In this document: positions 1 through 7,390 of the stretch, piece after piece
Layout: the number at the start of each line of letters is the position of its first letter
How positions within the stretch are numbered: the first letter of the stretch is position 1
Origin: CAZLBC01 sp964557575
Lineage (GTDB): Bacteria > Planctomycetota > Phycisphaerae > SM23-33
NCBI GenBank assembly: GCA_964557575.1
Contig: CAZLBC010000092.1
Location: 1-18,039 of the forward strand
Direction: 5' to 3'
Length of the DNA stretch: 18,039 nucleotides
The notes under the pieces: model-generated
Databases searched by the model: none
Seen by the model: only the letters and a program-made list of their open reading frames with translations
What the model was told of the DNA's origin: nothing
Position numbers and translations under genes: made by a program

Positions 1-552
1 GCGGGGTGTTTCTTATTATGCACCGCCTCGGGCGCGCCGCCGTGAGGGACGATGTCCTGGATGACGTGGAGGCCCATCCGGTGGGACCGGTCGACGAGCC
101 GGCGGTACTGTTCGCCGGTGCCCAGGCCCTCCATGAACCGGTAGTAATCCAGCGGCCAGTAGGGGCCGCGGTATTCGACCGGCAGGACCCACAGGGCGTT
201 GACCCCCAGGCGGGGCAGGGACGGCAGCAGCCGCTCGGCCGCCGACCGGAAGCCGCCCAGGTCGGTCCAGCGGCTGCCGATCGTCCCGCCGGGATGGAAC
301 GAGTACAGGATCGCCTCGTCGACCCACGGCGACCGGTTCTCCGGCAGCCGCAGCCCGACGGCATCCATCCAGCCGTGGACGGCCGCGAGGCCGGCCCGGC
401 AGTCGCCGCCGACCGCGATCATCGAGGCAAATCCCATCTCCTGCGGCTCGCCGGGCCGCAGGTAGCCGGCCGCGGGTAAACCGGAAGCCGTCCGCGGCCG
501 CGGCGGCGGCCGACGACAGTGCCAGCGACAAGCCGATCACCGTTGTGCGCAT
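1..552 (-). CDS. GH13 (alpha-amylase family)-like secreted protein, partial, apparent frameshift
   Basis: Translation begins at ATG 552 with an Ala-rich signal peptide (MRTTVIGLSLALSSAAAAA) behind an AGGAGG ribosome site about 9 nt upstream, 18 bp after the alpha/beta hydrolase stop. From about 470 down to the left edge the protein-like reading is in another frame. It includes DEAILYSFHP, LGGFRSAAERLLPSL, LGVNALWVLPVEY, PLDYYRFMEGLG and MGLHVIQDIVPHGG. That order matches the start of a GH13 barrel: the first strand, the helix before 'LGVNALWLMP', then conserved region I, where the Asp and His of the D-x-V-x-N-H motif are kept as D-I-V-P-H. The catalytic Asp/Glu residues would lie beyond the edge. 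Joining signal peptide and barrel needs one base removed between about 450 and 510, a very GC-rich run. It could be a pseudogene or an assembly error. Substrate unknown; likely an exported alpha-glucan-type hydrolase. Confidence 0.6.
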
Positions 553-570
553 GGTCCCTGTCCTCCTGTC

Positions 571-1533
571 CTACGGATCGTCGGTGACGGTCAGCCGCCT
601 GACCGGCGTCCCGTCGCTCCAGGTCCCCATGTCCGTCTGCATCCGGTCGCCGCCGCCGAGGGCGATGTCCGCGCTTTTGCCGTCGAACGCGCATGCGCAG
701 AGGGCGTCGAACAGCCGCCAGTAGGCGTAGTAGTCCAGGGCGTCGGTGCCGCCGGGAAACGCGCACGGGCTCATGTGCCCGGCCACCAGCGGCGGCCGGC
801 CGCGGCGGTCGGTGTTGACCGTCACATAATCCTTCCGCGCAGCGGGGACCTGCCGCAGGGACCGGAAGATCTGCTTTGCTGATTGCTCCCCGACGACGCG
901 GTCGCAGTCGCCGACGACCACCAGGACACTGATGCCGGCGGGAACCTTCTTATAGTCGGCGTCCGGGTACACCGCCATCCGCCCCGCCCGGCCCCGCCAC
1001 GGCTGGACGGCCATCAGGGCCCGCGGCTGCGGGAGACCGGCCTTTGCCGCGCGGGCGGCCATGCCCACCGACACCCCCCCGCCGGCGGAATGCCCCACCA
1101 CGGCCAGCCGCCCGGCATCGGGCGCGACGTGTCCGGGCCTGCGCAGTTCCGCGAGGGCGGCGGCGACGGCCGTCACGGCGTTGTCCACGAAGGTCCGGGG
1201 CGGGGTCATGATGCCGTCCTGGTAGCGGGGGTAGATCACGATGTTCCCCCGCCGCACGATATGGTCGATCCAGGCCCGGTAGACCCGCGGGTGCATCGCC
1301 AGCCACCCGTGGTTGAAGACCACCACCGGCGCGGCCTTCGGCGCGGGGTCGGCCGGCTCGAAGAGCCAGCAGGCCGTCGCGCCGCTGCCGTGGTATTTCT
1401 GCCGCACCGTCCGGTGGGCGTAGTCGCGCCCGCCCGGCCCGCGTTCCGGCTGTGTCGGCGGCGCGGGCTTCTCGCCGGCCGGGATGACGGCCGCCGCGAG
1501 GGCAACGATCAGGGTGGCTGACAGCAGTCGCAT
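571..1533 (-). CDS. Secreted alpha/beta hydrolase (dienelactone hydrolase/lipase-like)
   Basis: A 320-residue serine hydrolase. The frame is open to 1638, but ATG 1533 is chosen because it starts a clear Sec signal peptide (MRLLSATLIVALAAAVIPAG) and the upstream stretch is low-complexity. No good ribosome site is seen. Fold landmarks: VVVFNHGW (about 70-77) is the oxyanion-hole strand, VVGHSAGGG (145-153) the nucleophile elbow with Ser149, VVVGDCDRVVG (205-215) carries the acid (Asp209 or 211), and GHMSP (252-256) the catalytic His253. The spacing is that of dienelactone-hydrolase or PET-hydrolase/chlorophyllase-like enzymes, so cleavage of a small ester or an acylated sugar is plausible. It lies about 100 bp after the GH127-type gene and 18 bp before the GH13-like gene, apparently in the same transcript. 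The exact substrate cannot be read from sequence. Confidence 0.82.
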   Translation of the reverse strand: MRLLSATLIVALAAAVIPAGEKPAPPTQPERGPGGRDYAHRTVRQKYHGSGATACWLFEPADPAPKAAPVVVFNHGWLAMHPRVYRAWIDHIVRRGNIVIYPRYQDGIMTPPRTFVDNAVTAVAAALAELRRPGHVAPDAGRLAVVGHSAGGGVSVGMAARAAKAGLPQPRALMAVQPWRGRAGRMAVYPDADYKKVPAGISVLVVVGDCDRVVGEQSAKQIFRSLRQVPAARKDYVTVNTDRRGRPPLVAGHMSPCAFPGGTDALDYYAYWRLFDALCACAFDGKSADIALGGGDRMQTDMGTWSDGTPVRRLTVTDDP

Positions 1534-1634
1534 ACACACGATGATACGGCGGCGGGGCGCGGTATGCAACGTCCCGCCGAAGCGGATACGCCCGGTGCGG
1601 CGGCCCGGCGGAACCCCCCCCCCGCTTTTCCGCC

Positions 1635-3950
1635 TCACTCCAGCGTGACGTCGAAGTAGACCGAGTGGCGGGTGTACGTTTCAAAAAACGGCTTCAGCGC
1701 AATGCCGTTCGTCTCGAAGCGCAGCGCGGCCGGATCGCCGGTGATCGACCGCCCGATGTCGCCGGCGTCCAGTGTCACCGGCCGCCAGGCGGGCAGTTCC
1801 CCGGATTCCGCCGCGGCCAGCAGGACCGGGCCGTAGAAGATAGCGGCGATACGCGGCTCGTCCATGACCGGCCGCAGGTAAAAGCCAAAGGGCATCCTGA
1901 TCGCGATCGTATCCCCGTCCCGCCAGATCCGCGCGAGCGGCAGGTAGGTGCCCGGCCGGGCGTCGACCCGCCGGTCGGCGCCGTTTATCGCCACCGAGAA
2001 GCCCCGCGTCGCCCACCGCGGCACCCGGACCATGACCGTGAAATCCCCCCCGCCGGCCAGGGTCAGGGTCGTCCCGTCGTCGTAGGGAAAACAGGTTTGC
2101 TGCGTTACCACGACATCCCGCTGCTCCCAGGTGACCGTCGAGGGGATGTACAGATTGACGTACAGGGTCGCGTTATCCCTGCCGCGGAAGTAGATCGAGT
2201 CCTGGAACTTGGTATTGCTCTCCAGGGCCGTCCCGTTGCAGCAGGTAAAACCGTTCATGCGGGGATTGGTGAAGGTTTTGCGGGCGCCGGGGTTCAGCGG
2301 CACGTGGTACGTATTGCCGGGGTTGTCTTTGGCCACCGAGGCGAGAATATGGTTGTACAGGCCCTGCTCGTAGTAATCCATGTAGCGGGCGTCGGGGTCC
2401 AACAGGCACAATTGCCGGCTGAGCTTCAGGAGGTTGTAGGTCGCGCAGGTCTCGTTCTGGCCCTTTTCGTTGAACCCGTCGGCGAAGAGGGTGTCGGGGC
2501 GGGGCGTAAAGCACTCGGGGTTCTTCACGGACCCGGCCACGCCGCCGATGGCGTACCGGTAGCTGCGGGTGACGATGTCCCAGAAGTTCTCCGCGACGCG
2601 GTAGTACCGGCCGTCCCCGGTGGCCGCGTACGTCGCCAGCGCGCCGATCATCTGCGGAATGTGCTGGTTGGCGTGCCGGCCGCGAATCGTGTCGACGTTT
2701 TTCGCCAGCCCGTGCGCGCGCTCGGCGTTGCCGAAGAACACCGCGGTGTTGTCGAACAGTTGCGCGCACGCCCGGTATTTCTCGGCGCCCGTGATCGTAT
2801 GCAGGCGGGCCATGACTTCATTCATGCCGCCGTACTCCCCGGCGATGTAGGTGTCCCACATGGCCCGCCGCGCCGCCGGGGGTACCGCCTTCAGCCGCCG
2901 GTAGACCCAGGTGGCCATCCCTTCCGCGACCGCCAGCGCCTTCTCGCCGGCGCCCGCCTCCCGGCAGTCCAGCAGGCCGGCGAGAATCTTGTGCAGAGTG
3001 TAATAGGGGGCCCAGACCTCGTCGTTGCCGTCGCCGTAGGCGGCGCCGCGCTCCAGCATGATAAACTGGTCCGGCGGGTAGGCGCTGATAAAGCCTTCGC
3101 CCCAGTGCCGGCAGTCGTGCCGCATGCCGTCCCCGAGGTCGGAGTCGTACCGCTCTTTCCCCGGTCCCGTCGGCACGGCGGCGGGGTCGGCGGTGCAGGG
3201 GCCGCCCGTCTCCGCGGGCCGGCCCGAGAGCCGCGACAGCGCGGCGAGGGTGTCGATCATATACGCCATCTTTTTTCCGAACGTCTCGCGGCGCTTTGTG
3301 TCATGCGCCGCGCCCGCGTATACCTGGGCGAGGGCCGAGAGGTAATGCCCGGTGGCGTGGCCGCGCAGCCGGCATTCCCGGCTGTCCCAGACCCCCAGTG
3401 GCCGGACGCCCGCCGGCTGGGGCCGGCCGAAGGCATCGCGGAACGCGAAGAGAAAACGGTCGGGATCCGTGTCGGCCAGGACGCGGAGAAACTTCTCGCG
3501 GTTCTTGATGAACGGCGTGGCGCGGCCCCGGGTATCCGGGTTCAGAACGACGGCGCTCAGCGGGAACGGCTCCAGCCGGCGCCGCGGCGCGGCGGCCGGC
3601 GCGGCGTCGGCGGTGACGGTCACCACCGCCCGCGGCCGGAACGGCGTGCCGGGCACCCTGCCGGTCACGGTCACGGTCCCCGCCGCCGCGACCCGCCGGT
3701 TGTCCGCCGGGGCCGGCCAGATCACCCGGACCGGCGGCCCCTGCCTGCCGCCGCGGTAGACGCCCGGGACGTAACGGGGCAGGCGGGGCAGGTGTCCGAC
3801 CGCGGTCGTGACCGCGACGTCAGGCACCGCCGTCAACCGGTCGGGCCGCGGGGGACCGGGCATCGATGCGGGAGACGTGTCGTTCGTCATGCGCGGAGAG
3901 CACCCGCAGCAGACGCACAGCAACAAGAAGACGGGCAGTATCAGTTTCAT
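1635..3950 (-). CDS. GH127/DUF1680-type beta-L-arabinofuranosidase with N-terminal Ig-like domain
   Basis: A 771-residue exported enzyme starting at ATG 3950; the in-frame GTG at 3989 is less likely because the hydrophobic signal (MKLILPVFLLLCVCCGC) starts at the ATG. The Cys cluster suggests a lipoprotein, though the lipobox is not canonical. Residues about 45-115 resemble a bacterial Ig-like group 4 domain (VTTAVGHLPRLP...AAAGTVTVTGRV). From about 130 the DUF1680 barrel follows: HATGHYLSALAQVY, EVWAPYYTLHKILAGLLD, GEYGGMNEVMARL, then a beta-rich C-terminal part. In characterised GH127 (HypBA1) zinc is held by Glu338, Cys340, Cys417 and Cys418, with Cys417 the nucleophile. The same pattern is visible here: NETCATYN (Glu500, Cys502) and TCCNGTALE (Cys570, Cys571). 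It probably removes beta-L-arabinofuranose or a related sugar; GH146 or another DUF1680 family is possible. Neighbouring esterases fit side-chain removal. Confidence 0.88.
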   Translation of the reverse strand: MKLILPVFLLLCVCCGCSPRMTNDTSPASMPGPPRPDRLTAVPDVAVTTAVGHLPRLPRYVPGVYRGGRQGPPVRVIWPAPADNRRVAAAGTVTVTGRVPGTPFRPRAVVTVTADAAPAAAPRRRLEPFPLSAVVLNPDTRGRATPFIKNREKFLRVLADTDPDRFLFAFRDAFGRPQPAGVRPLGVWDSRECRLRGHATGHYLSALAQVYAGAAHDTKRRETFGKKMAYMIDTLAALSRLSGRPAETGGPCTADPAAVPTGPGKERYDSDLGDGMRHDCRHWGEGFISAYPPDQFIMLERGAAYGDGNDEVWAPYYTLHKILAGLLDCREAGAGEKALAVAEGMATWVYRRLKAVPPAARRAMWDTYIAGEYGGMNEVMARLHTITGAEKYRACAQLFDNTAVFFGNAERAHGLAKNVDTIRGRHANQHIPQMIGALATYAATGDGRYYRVAENFWDIVTRSYRYAIGGVAGSVKNPECFTPRPDTLFADGFNEKGQNETCATYNLLKLSRQLCLLDPDARYMDYYEQGLYNHILASVAKDNPGNTYHVPLNPGARKTFTNPRMNGFTCCNGTALESNTKFQDSIYFRGRDNATLYVNLYIPSTVTWEQRDVVVTQQTCFPYDDGTTLTLAGGGDFTVMVRVPRWATRGFSVAINGADRRVDARPGTYLPLARIWRDGDTIAIRMPFGFYLRPVMDEPRIAAIFYGPVLLAAAESGELPAWRPVTLDAGDIGRSITGDPAALRFETNGIALKPFFETYTRHSVYFDVTLE

Positions 3951-4154
3951 AATCGTCACAGTGTACCAGAAAAGGCATCGGTCAGTCACGCGGAACGGGA
4001 GGATGGTTCATCAGTCCCGAACGGTCGGCCATACCTCCTTCGGGGCGAAGGGGGGCGATGACGCTATCGATGGCGGCCTTCAGGAAACCGGCTGTCTCCA
4101 GGCACAGAAGACGCGCAGATGAAGCCGCCCGGGATCATCGGCCGAAGGAGGAAA

Positions 4155-5042
4155 TCAGTTCGGGGCATCGCTCAGTTTCAGCGGTTTCTTGCGCGGAGAG
4201 AAAATCAACGCGACCGTCGTGCCCTTTTCGGGACACCGGTCGACATTGATCTCGAATCCCTGGTCTGGTCCCCGGTAGGGATTCAGCGTCTGCCTGCCGT
4301 ACTGTACAACGCTGGACGGCTGGGGCCAGAGGGCGATCACGACCCCGCCGATATTGGCGGCGTATACTTCCACGTCCTCCCCTTCGACTTCCCGGCGATG
4401 AAAAAAAGAGCCGGAAAATACCCAGGCATTCTCGGCGCAGACGATTTCCCCGTCCCCCGCCTCGCCGGTCTCCGCCGGCGTTTCCGGCGGAACGTCGTCG
4501 TATCCCGCCCCGCCGCCGCGGCTTACCAGGAGTGTGTGCAGCGGCACCCGTTTCGCTGTGTCGCCCTCTTTCCACGCGACCTCGATGCCCAGGTGCGAGG
4601 CGACCTGTTTCTCTATGCCCATCCACCAGAGGACGTTCCGAAACGGGTATGGCCGCCTGCCGATCATCAACAGCCCCGCGTGGAGATGTTCCGGCTTCGT
4701 GTCGGTCACGAAAATCGCCTCGTGCTCGAAGGTCCCGGGAAGACAGACGAGGTACTCGAGAATGCCCTCCTCGAGGCACACCTCCGCCTTGAGCCGCACC
4801 TCTTTGCCTTTCAGATCGACCGTCAACCCCGGCAACGTCACGATCCCCGGCTCCCCCGTCTCCGCGGCCTCCCCGGCATCCGAGACAGCCGAGGCGTCCT
4901 CGTCGTCTCCGGGCGCATGCTCGGTGGGCGGCGGAGTGTCTGATTGCGTCTCTTGACTCCGGGGAATGAACGCCCAGGCCAGGCCCCCGATGACGCAGAC
5001 GGCAATACCGGCACACACGTATTTCACACGGCGACCGTTCAT
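4155..5042 (-). CDS. YdjY-like membrane-anchored protein
   Basis: A 295-residue protein with an N-terminal anchor (YVCAGIAVCVIGGLAWAFI, about residues 8-26), an acidic Ser/Pro/Glu linker (about 30-65), then a conserved block KGKEVRLKAEVCLEEG, LEYLVCLPGT, FEHEAIFVTDTKPEHLHAGLL (about 75-125). That block is the signature of the YdjY domain found in many planctomycete secreted proteins ('VCL...G.LE...C..GTKEHE...HAALL'). The remainder (VAWKEGDTAKRVPLHTLL, ENAWVFSGSFFHRREVEG, GGVVIALWPQPSSVV, PEKGTTVALIFSPR) also fits it. ATG 5042 has only a weak ribosome site. Molecular function is not established for the family. It sits between the phosphoesterase (132 bp) and the GH127 gene (204 bp), both gaps large enough for separate transcription, so its link to the sugar locus is by position only. 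Confidence 0.75.
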   Translation of the reverse strand: MNGRRVKYVCAGIAVCVIGGLAWAFIPRSQETQSDTPPPTEHAPGDDEDASAVSDAGEAAETGEPGIVTLPGLTVDLKGKEVRLKAEVCLEEGILEYLVCLPGTFEHEAIFVTDTKPEHLHAGLLMIGRRPYPFRNVLWWMGIEKQVASHLGIEVAWKEGDTAKRVPLHTLLVSRGGGAGYDDVPPETPAETGEAGDGEIVCAENAWVFSGSFFHRREVEGEDVEVYAANIGGVVIALWPQPSSVVQYGRQTLNPYRGPDQGFEINVDRCPEKGTTVALIFSPRKKPLKLSDAPN

Positions 5043-5174
5043 TGCAATCGCGATCCGTTTCTCTTTTGTATGCCAGTCACTGTGGATGTTCCGGCCGTGC
5101 GACTCAAAGGGCTCAATGTCGCCGGGGCCGACCTGCGCGGCTCAATACTGCTATTGTAGCTATTACGTCCGCCT

Positions 5175-6125
5175 TCAGGCTGTTTTTTCAGCCAGTGTCC
5201 TGCTCACCGCCTTACGATACCCGGTGACGGTCATGCTGTTGTCGGCGTGCACGTCGACAATGGCGTATGCATTGTTCTTCTCGCCGGACCCCTCTACCAT
5301 CGCCTTCAACGTATAGTAGTGAATGCCCTCGATGCGCATGTATTTTCCGCCATGATGATGGCCGTTGAACACGCCAAGGACGTTCTTGTTATTTTGCAGG
5401 ACCTCGCGCACTTCGGCAGCGTTGTTAACATAAGGATTTCCTGTGCCGCAGAGCAATTGGTGAACGAATACGATCACCGGCTTGTCCGTGGACGCCAGAT
5501 CCTTTTTGAGCCACTGACGTTCCCCGGCTGGAATCCAGGTGTCCCGCCAGCCGAAATTTCCGGGTGTATATGCCTCACCCTTTTTGTTGAAGCAGGCGTC
5601 GAGGACAACGAAATGTATTCCTTTGCGATCATAGGAGTAATACGTGGCATCCTTGGCAATCCCCGTGTTTTCCACGCGGTCCTGGAACTGCTGCTTGGAT
5701 ATGCTGTCCATATCGTGGTTGCCCAGGACGTGATAGCGGGGACCCTTGAACTGCGCGAACACTTTCTCTATGGCAGTCAGATACGCCAGGGACGACTTCT
5801 CCGTGGCAGGTTTGCCCTGGTCCTTGAAGTCCCCCAGTTCGATCAGAAAGTCGACGTTCTTGTCGTTCATGAGCTTCACGCACTCGGTCATCTTCGCCAG
5901 GGATTCGTTGTAGACGCGCCCCCTGCCCGGCCGGTCGGCGTAATGCGCATCCGTCACAATCCCGAACGACATCCTGGTGTTGCCCCCGTTTCCGGCGGCC
6001 GGCACGGGTGACGTGGAGGCGGAGAACCCGGCGACAACCCACCCGGATGCTTTCAGGAAATGCCGGCGCGTCACTTCCCACTCGGCGCGGGTCTGCCCGG
6101 TCGAATCATTATTCTTGTTTTTCAC
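5175..6125 (-). CDS. Tat-exported metallophosphoesterase (calcineurin-like)
   Basis: A 316-residue protein from GTG 6125, chosen because AGGAAG lies 9 nt upstream. GTG 6167 (330 residues, 17 bp after the SASA stop) and GTG 6074 are alternatives. A textbook twin-arginine signal VTRRHFLKASG (residues 18-28) is followed by a hydrophobic stretch. All calcineurin-like metal motifs are present in order: D-x-H (TDAHY, Asp59/His61), GDFKDQG (Asp99), GNHD (136-139), VHQ (His222) and GHHHGG (256-261). The enzyme should be a folded, two-metal phosphoesterase of the CpdA/Icc-like class acting in the periplasm. Context (SASA esterase immediately upstream) suggests it acts on a phosphorylated carbohydrate or lipid head group, but that is inference. 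Its last codons form a small GGCTG-A6-CAGCC hairpin without a T-tract. Confidence 0.87.
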   Translation of the reverse strand: MKNKNNDSTGQTRAEWEVTRRHFLKASGWVVAGFSASTSPVPAAGNGGNTRMSFGIVTDAHYADRPGRGRVYNESLAKMTECVKLMNDKNVDFLIELGDFKDQGKPATEKSSLAYLTAIEKVFAQFKGPRYHVLGNHDMDSISKQQFQDRVENTGIAKDATYYSYDRKGIHFVVLDACFNKKGEAYTPGNFGWRDTWIPAGERQWLKKDLASTDKPVIVFVHQLLCGTGNPYVNNAAEVREVLQNNKNVLGVFNGHHHGGKYMRIEGIHYYTLKAMVEGSGEKNNAYAIVDVHADNSMTVTGYRKAVSRTLAEKTA

Positions 6126-6184
6126 GAGAAGGGCCTTCCTGTTATTGGTCTTCCACCGTTTATACACTGCCAGTCTTCAGCCAG

Positions 6185-7363
6185 TTATTCTTTTTTCAGT
6201 TCAAGCAGGGCCCCGGCAAAGGCCTCGCCGATCCGGCTGTAGATCTTTGCCGAGCCGAGGTAATGGAAACCGGCGTTGGACCTGCCGACCTCCAGGTACT
6301 TCAGTTCATCGTCGGTGAAGTGTTCCTTGATAAGTTTCTCCTTAAGCTCCTTCGCTTTTTCTTTGCTGAGCCCCTTTTTCTGCCTGCCGAAGGGTTTGGT
6401 AACCGTATCAAGCATACGCTTATCCAGCTCGCCCAGCTTATGATCCCAGTACGTGCCCGTCAGCACGGCAACGACGTTGTCCTTGAACTCCGGCATCGCG
6501 GCGGGCGCGGCCTGGGCTTTCTGGAACGGCCCGTCGGTATTCCCGCCAAGGCCCATGACGCCGATAACAAACGACATGTTCGGCGTTTTCAGATCATTGC
6601 GGACGTCGCGGATGAAGTGAGCCAGAAGTCGCGAGTACTTTTTGTAGGCATCGGGGCCCTTTGTTTCGTAGGTATGACCGTCAATCGCATCGTTGTACCC
6701 CTGAAACCATACGAGGCCGGCCAGTTCACAGCCCTCTTTCGGGTCATACGCCGAGCAGTATTTTCCGGGATCGGCCAGGACGGTCTTGACGAATTTCATC
6801 ATTTTGTCGTAATAGACCCCGCTCTTCTTGCGCTTGTCGGCAAGGCTCTTCTCCAGCTTCTCGTATACGTTATGTGATTTCATATACTTGACGACATGGG
6901 GCTGGACCTGATACGGGTCGGCGCTGGGAGGACGAAAATCAACGCAGAGGCTTTTGCCGCCCCAGGAGACCTTGATGATCAGGATCGGCTCTTTGAGGTG
7001 TTCATACAGCGTTGCACCAAAGGCAAACTCCGTTCCGAATGCCGTTTCCCCTTCTCCCGCACTGCCACCGAAGCCGATGGTCAACGGGCCGTTCCTGGTT
7101 TGTTCCTTGCCCCTGCGTGAACTCAGCGCAGCGACGTGAACGTTCTTGTAGACACGCGGCTTGCCGTCCGCGTCCACGATCTTGTCATGCAAGGCTTTGG
7201 TTTCGGGGTCCGCGGCCATTGCCGGCATGGTGCTGAGGCGGGCCTTTCCCTGCATGTTCGACTGGCCGGTCATGATGTAGACTTTAAGGGGTTTGGCAAA
7301 TACATTTGCCGTTGCCGACACCGTCAAAACGGTGATCAGGGTCATTATACGAAAGATCTTCAT
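6185..7363 (-). CDS. Sialate O-acetylesterase-like (SASA domain) carbohydrate esterase
   Basis: A 392-residue exported SGNH-type esterase. ATG 7363 has AGGAG 7 nt upstream and starts a Sec signal peptide (MKIFRIMTLITVLTVSATANVFA). Motifs: VYIMTGQSNMQG (28-39; catalytic Ser35 of the GQSNM block), ILIIKVSWGGKSL (128-140), LVWFQGYNDA (217-226, block III with the oxyanion Asn), and GFHYLGSAKIY (365-375; candidate catalytic His367). The family (Pfam SASA) removes O-acetyl groups from sugars. Length and the lysine-rich insertion near 325-345 are typical of planctomycete-type members. It follows DUF6288-A by 27 bp and precedes the phosphoesterase, so the three probably share a transcript. An acetylated polysaccharide is a likely substrate; sialic acid itself is not implied. 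Confidence 0.9.
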   Translation of the reverse strand: MKIFRIMTLITVLTVSATANVFAKPLKVYIMTGQSNMQGKARLSTMPAMAADPETKALHDKIVDADGKPRVYKNVHVAALSSRRGKEQTRNGPLTIGFGGSAGEGETAFGTEFAFGATLYEHLKEPILIIKVSWGGKSLCVDFRPPSADPYQVQPHVVKYMKSHNVYEKLEKSLADKRKKSGVYYDKMMKFVKTVLADPGKYCSAYDPKEGCELAGLVWFQGYNDAIDGHTYETKGPDAYKKYSRLLAHFIRDVRNDLKTPNMSFVIGVMGLGGNTDGPFQKAQAAPAAMPEFKDNVVAVLTGTYWDHKLGELDKRMLDTVTKPFGRQKKGLSKEKAKELKEKLIKEHFTDDELKYLEVGRSNAGFHYLGSAKIYSRIGEAFAGALLELKKE

Positions 7364-7390
7364 TACGTGTCTCCTCGTTGTGAAATTGCT

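Noticed and set aside
1665..4061. Very long plus-strand open frame opposite the GH127 gene, and similar ones at 8516-9625, 11868-12803 and 12810-14096
   Set aside because: They are antisense shadows of high-GC genes: the opposite strand has clear family motifs, while these have low-complexity Arg/Gly/Pro composition and no recognisable domains.
5175..5200. Terminator at the end of the phosphoesterase gene (GGCTG-A6-CAGCC)
   Set aside because: The 5-bp stem lies within the last codons and no T-tract follows in the direction of transcription.
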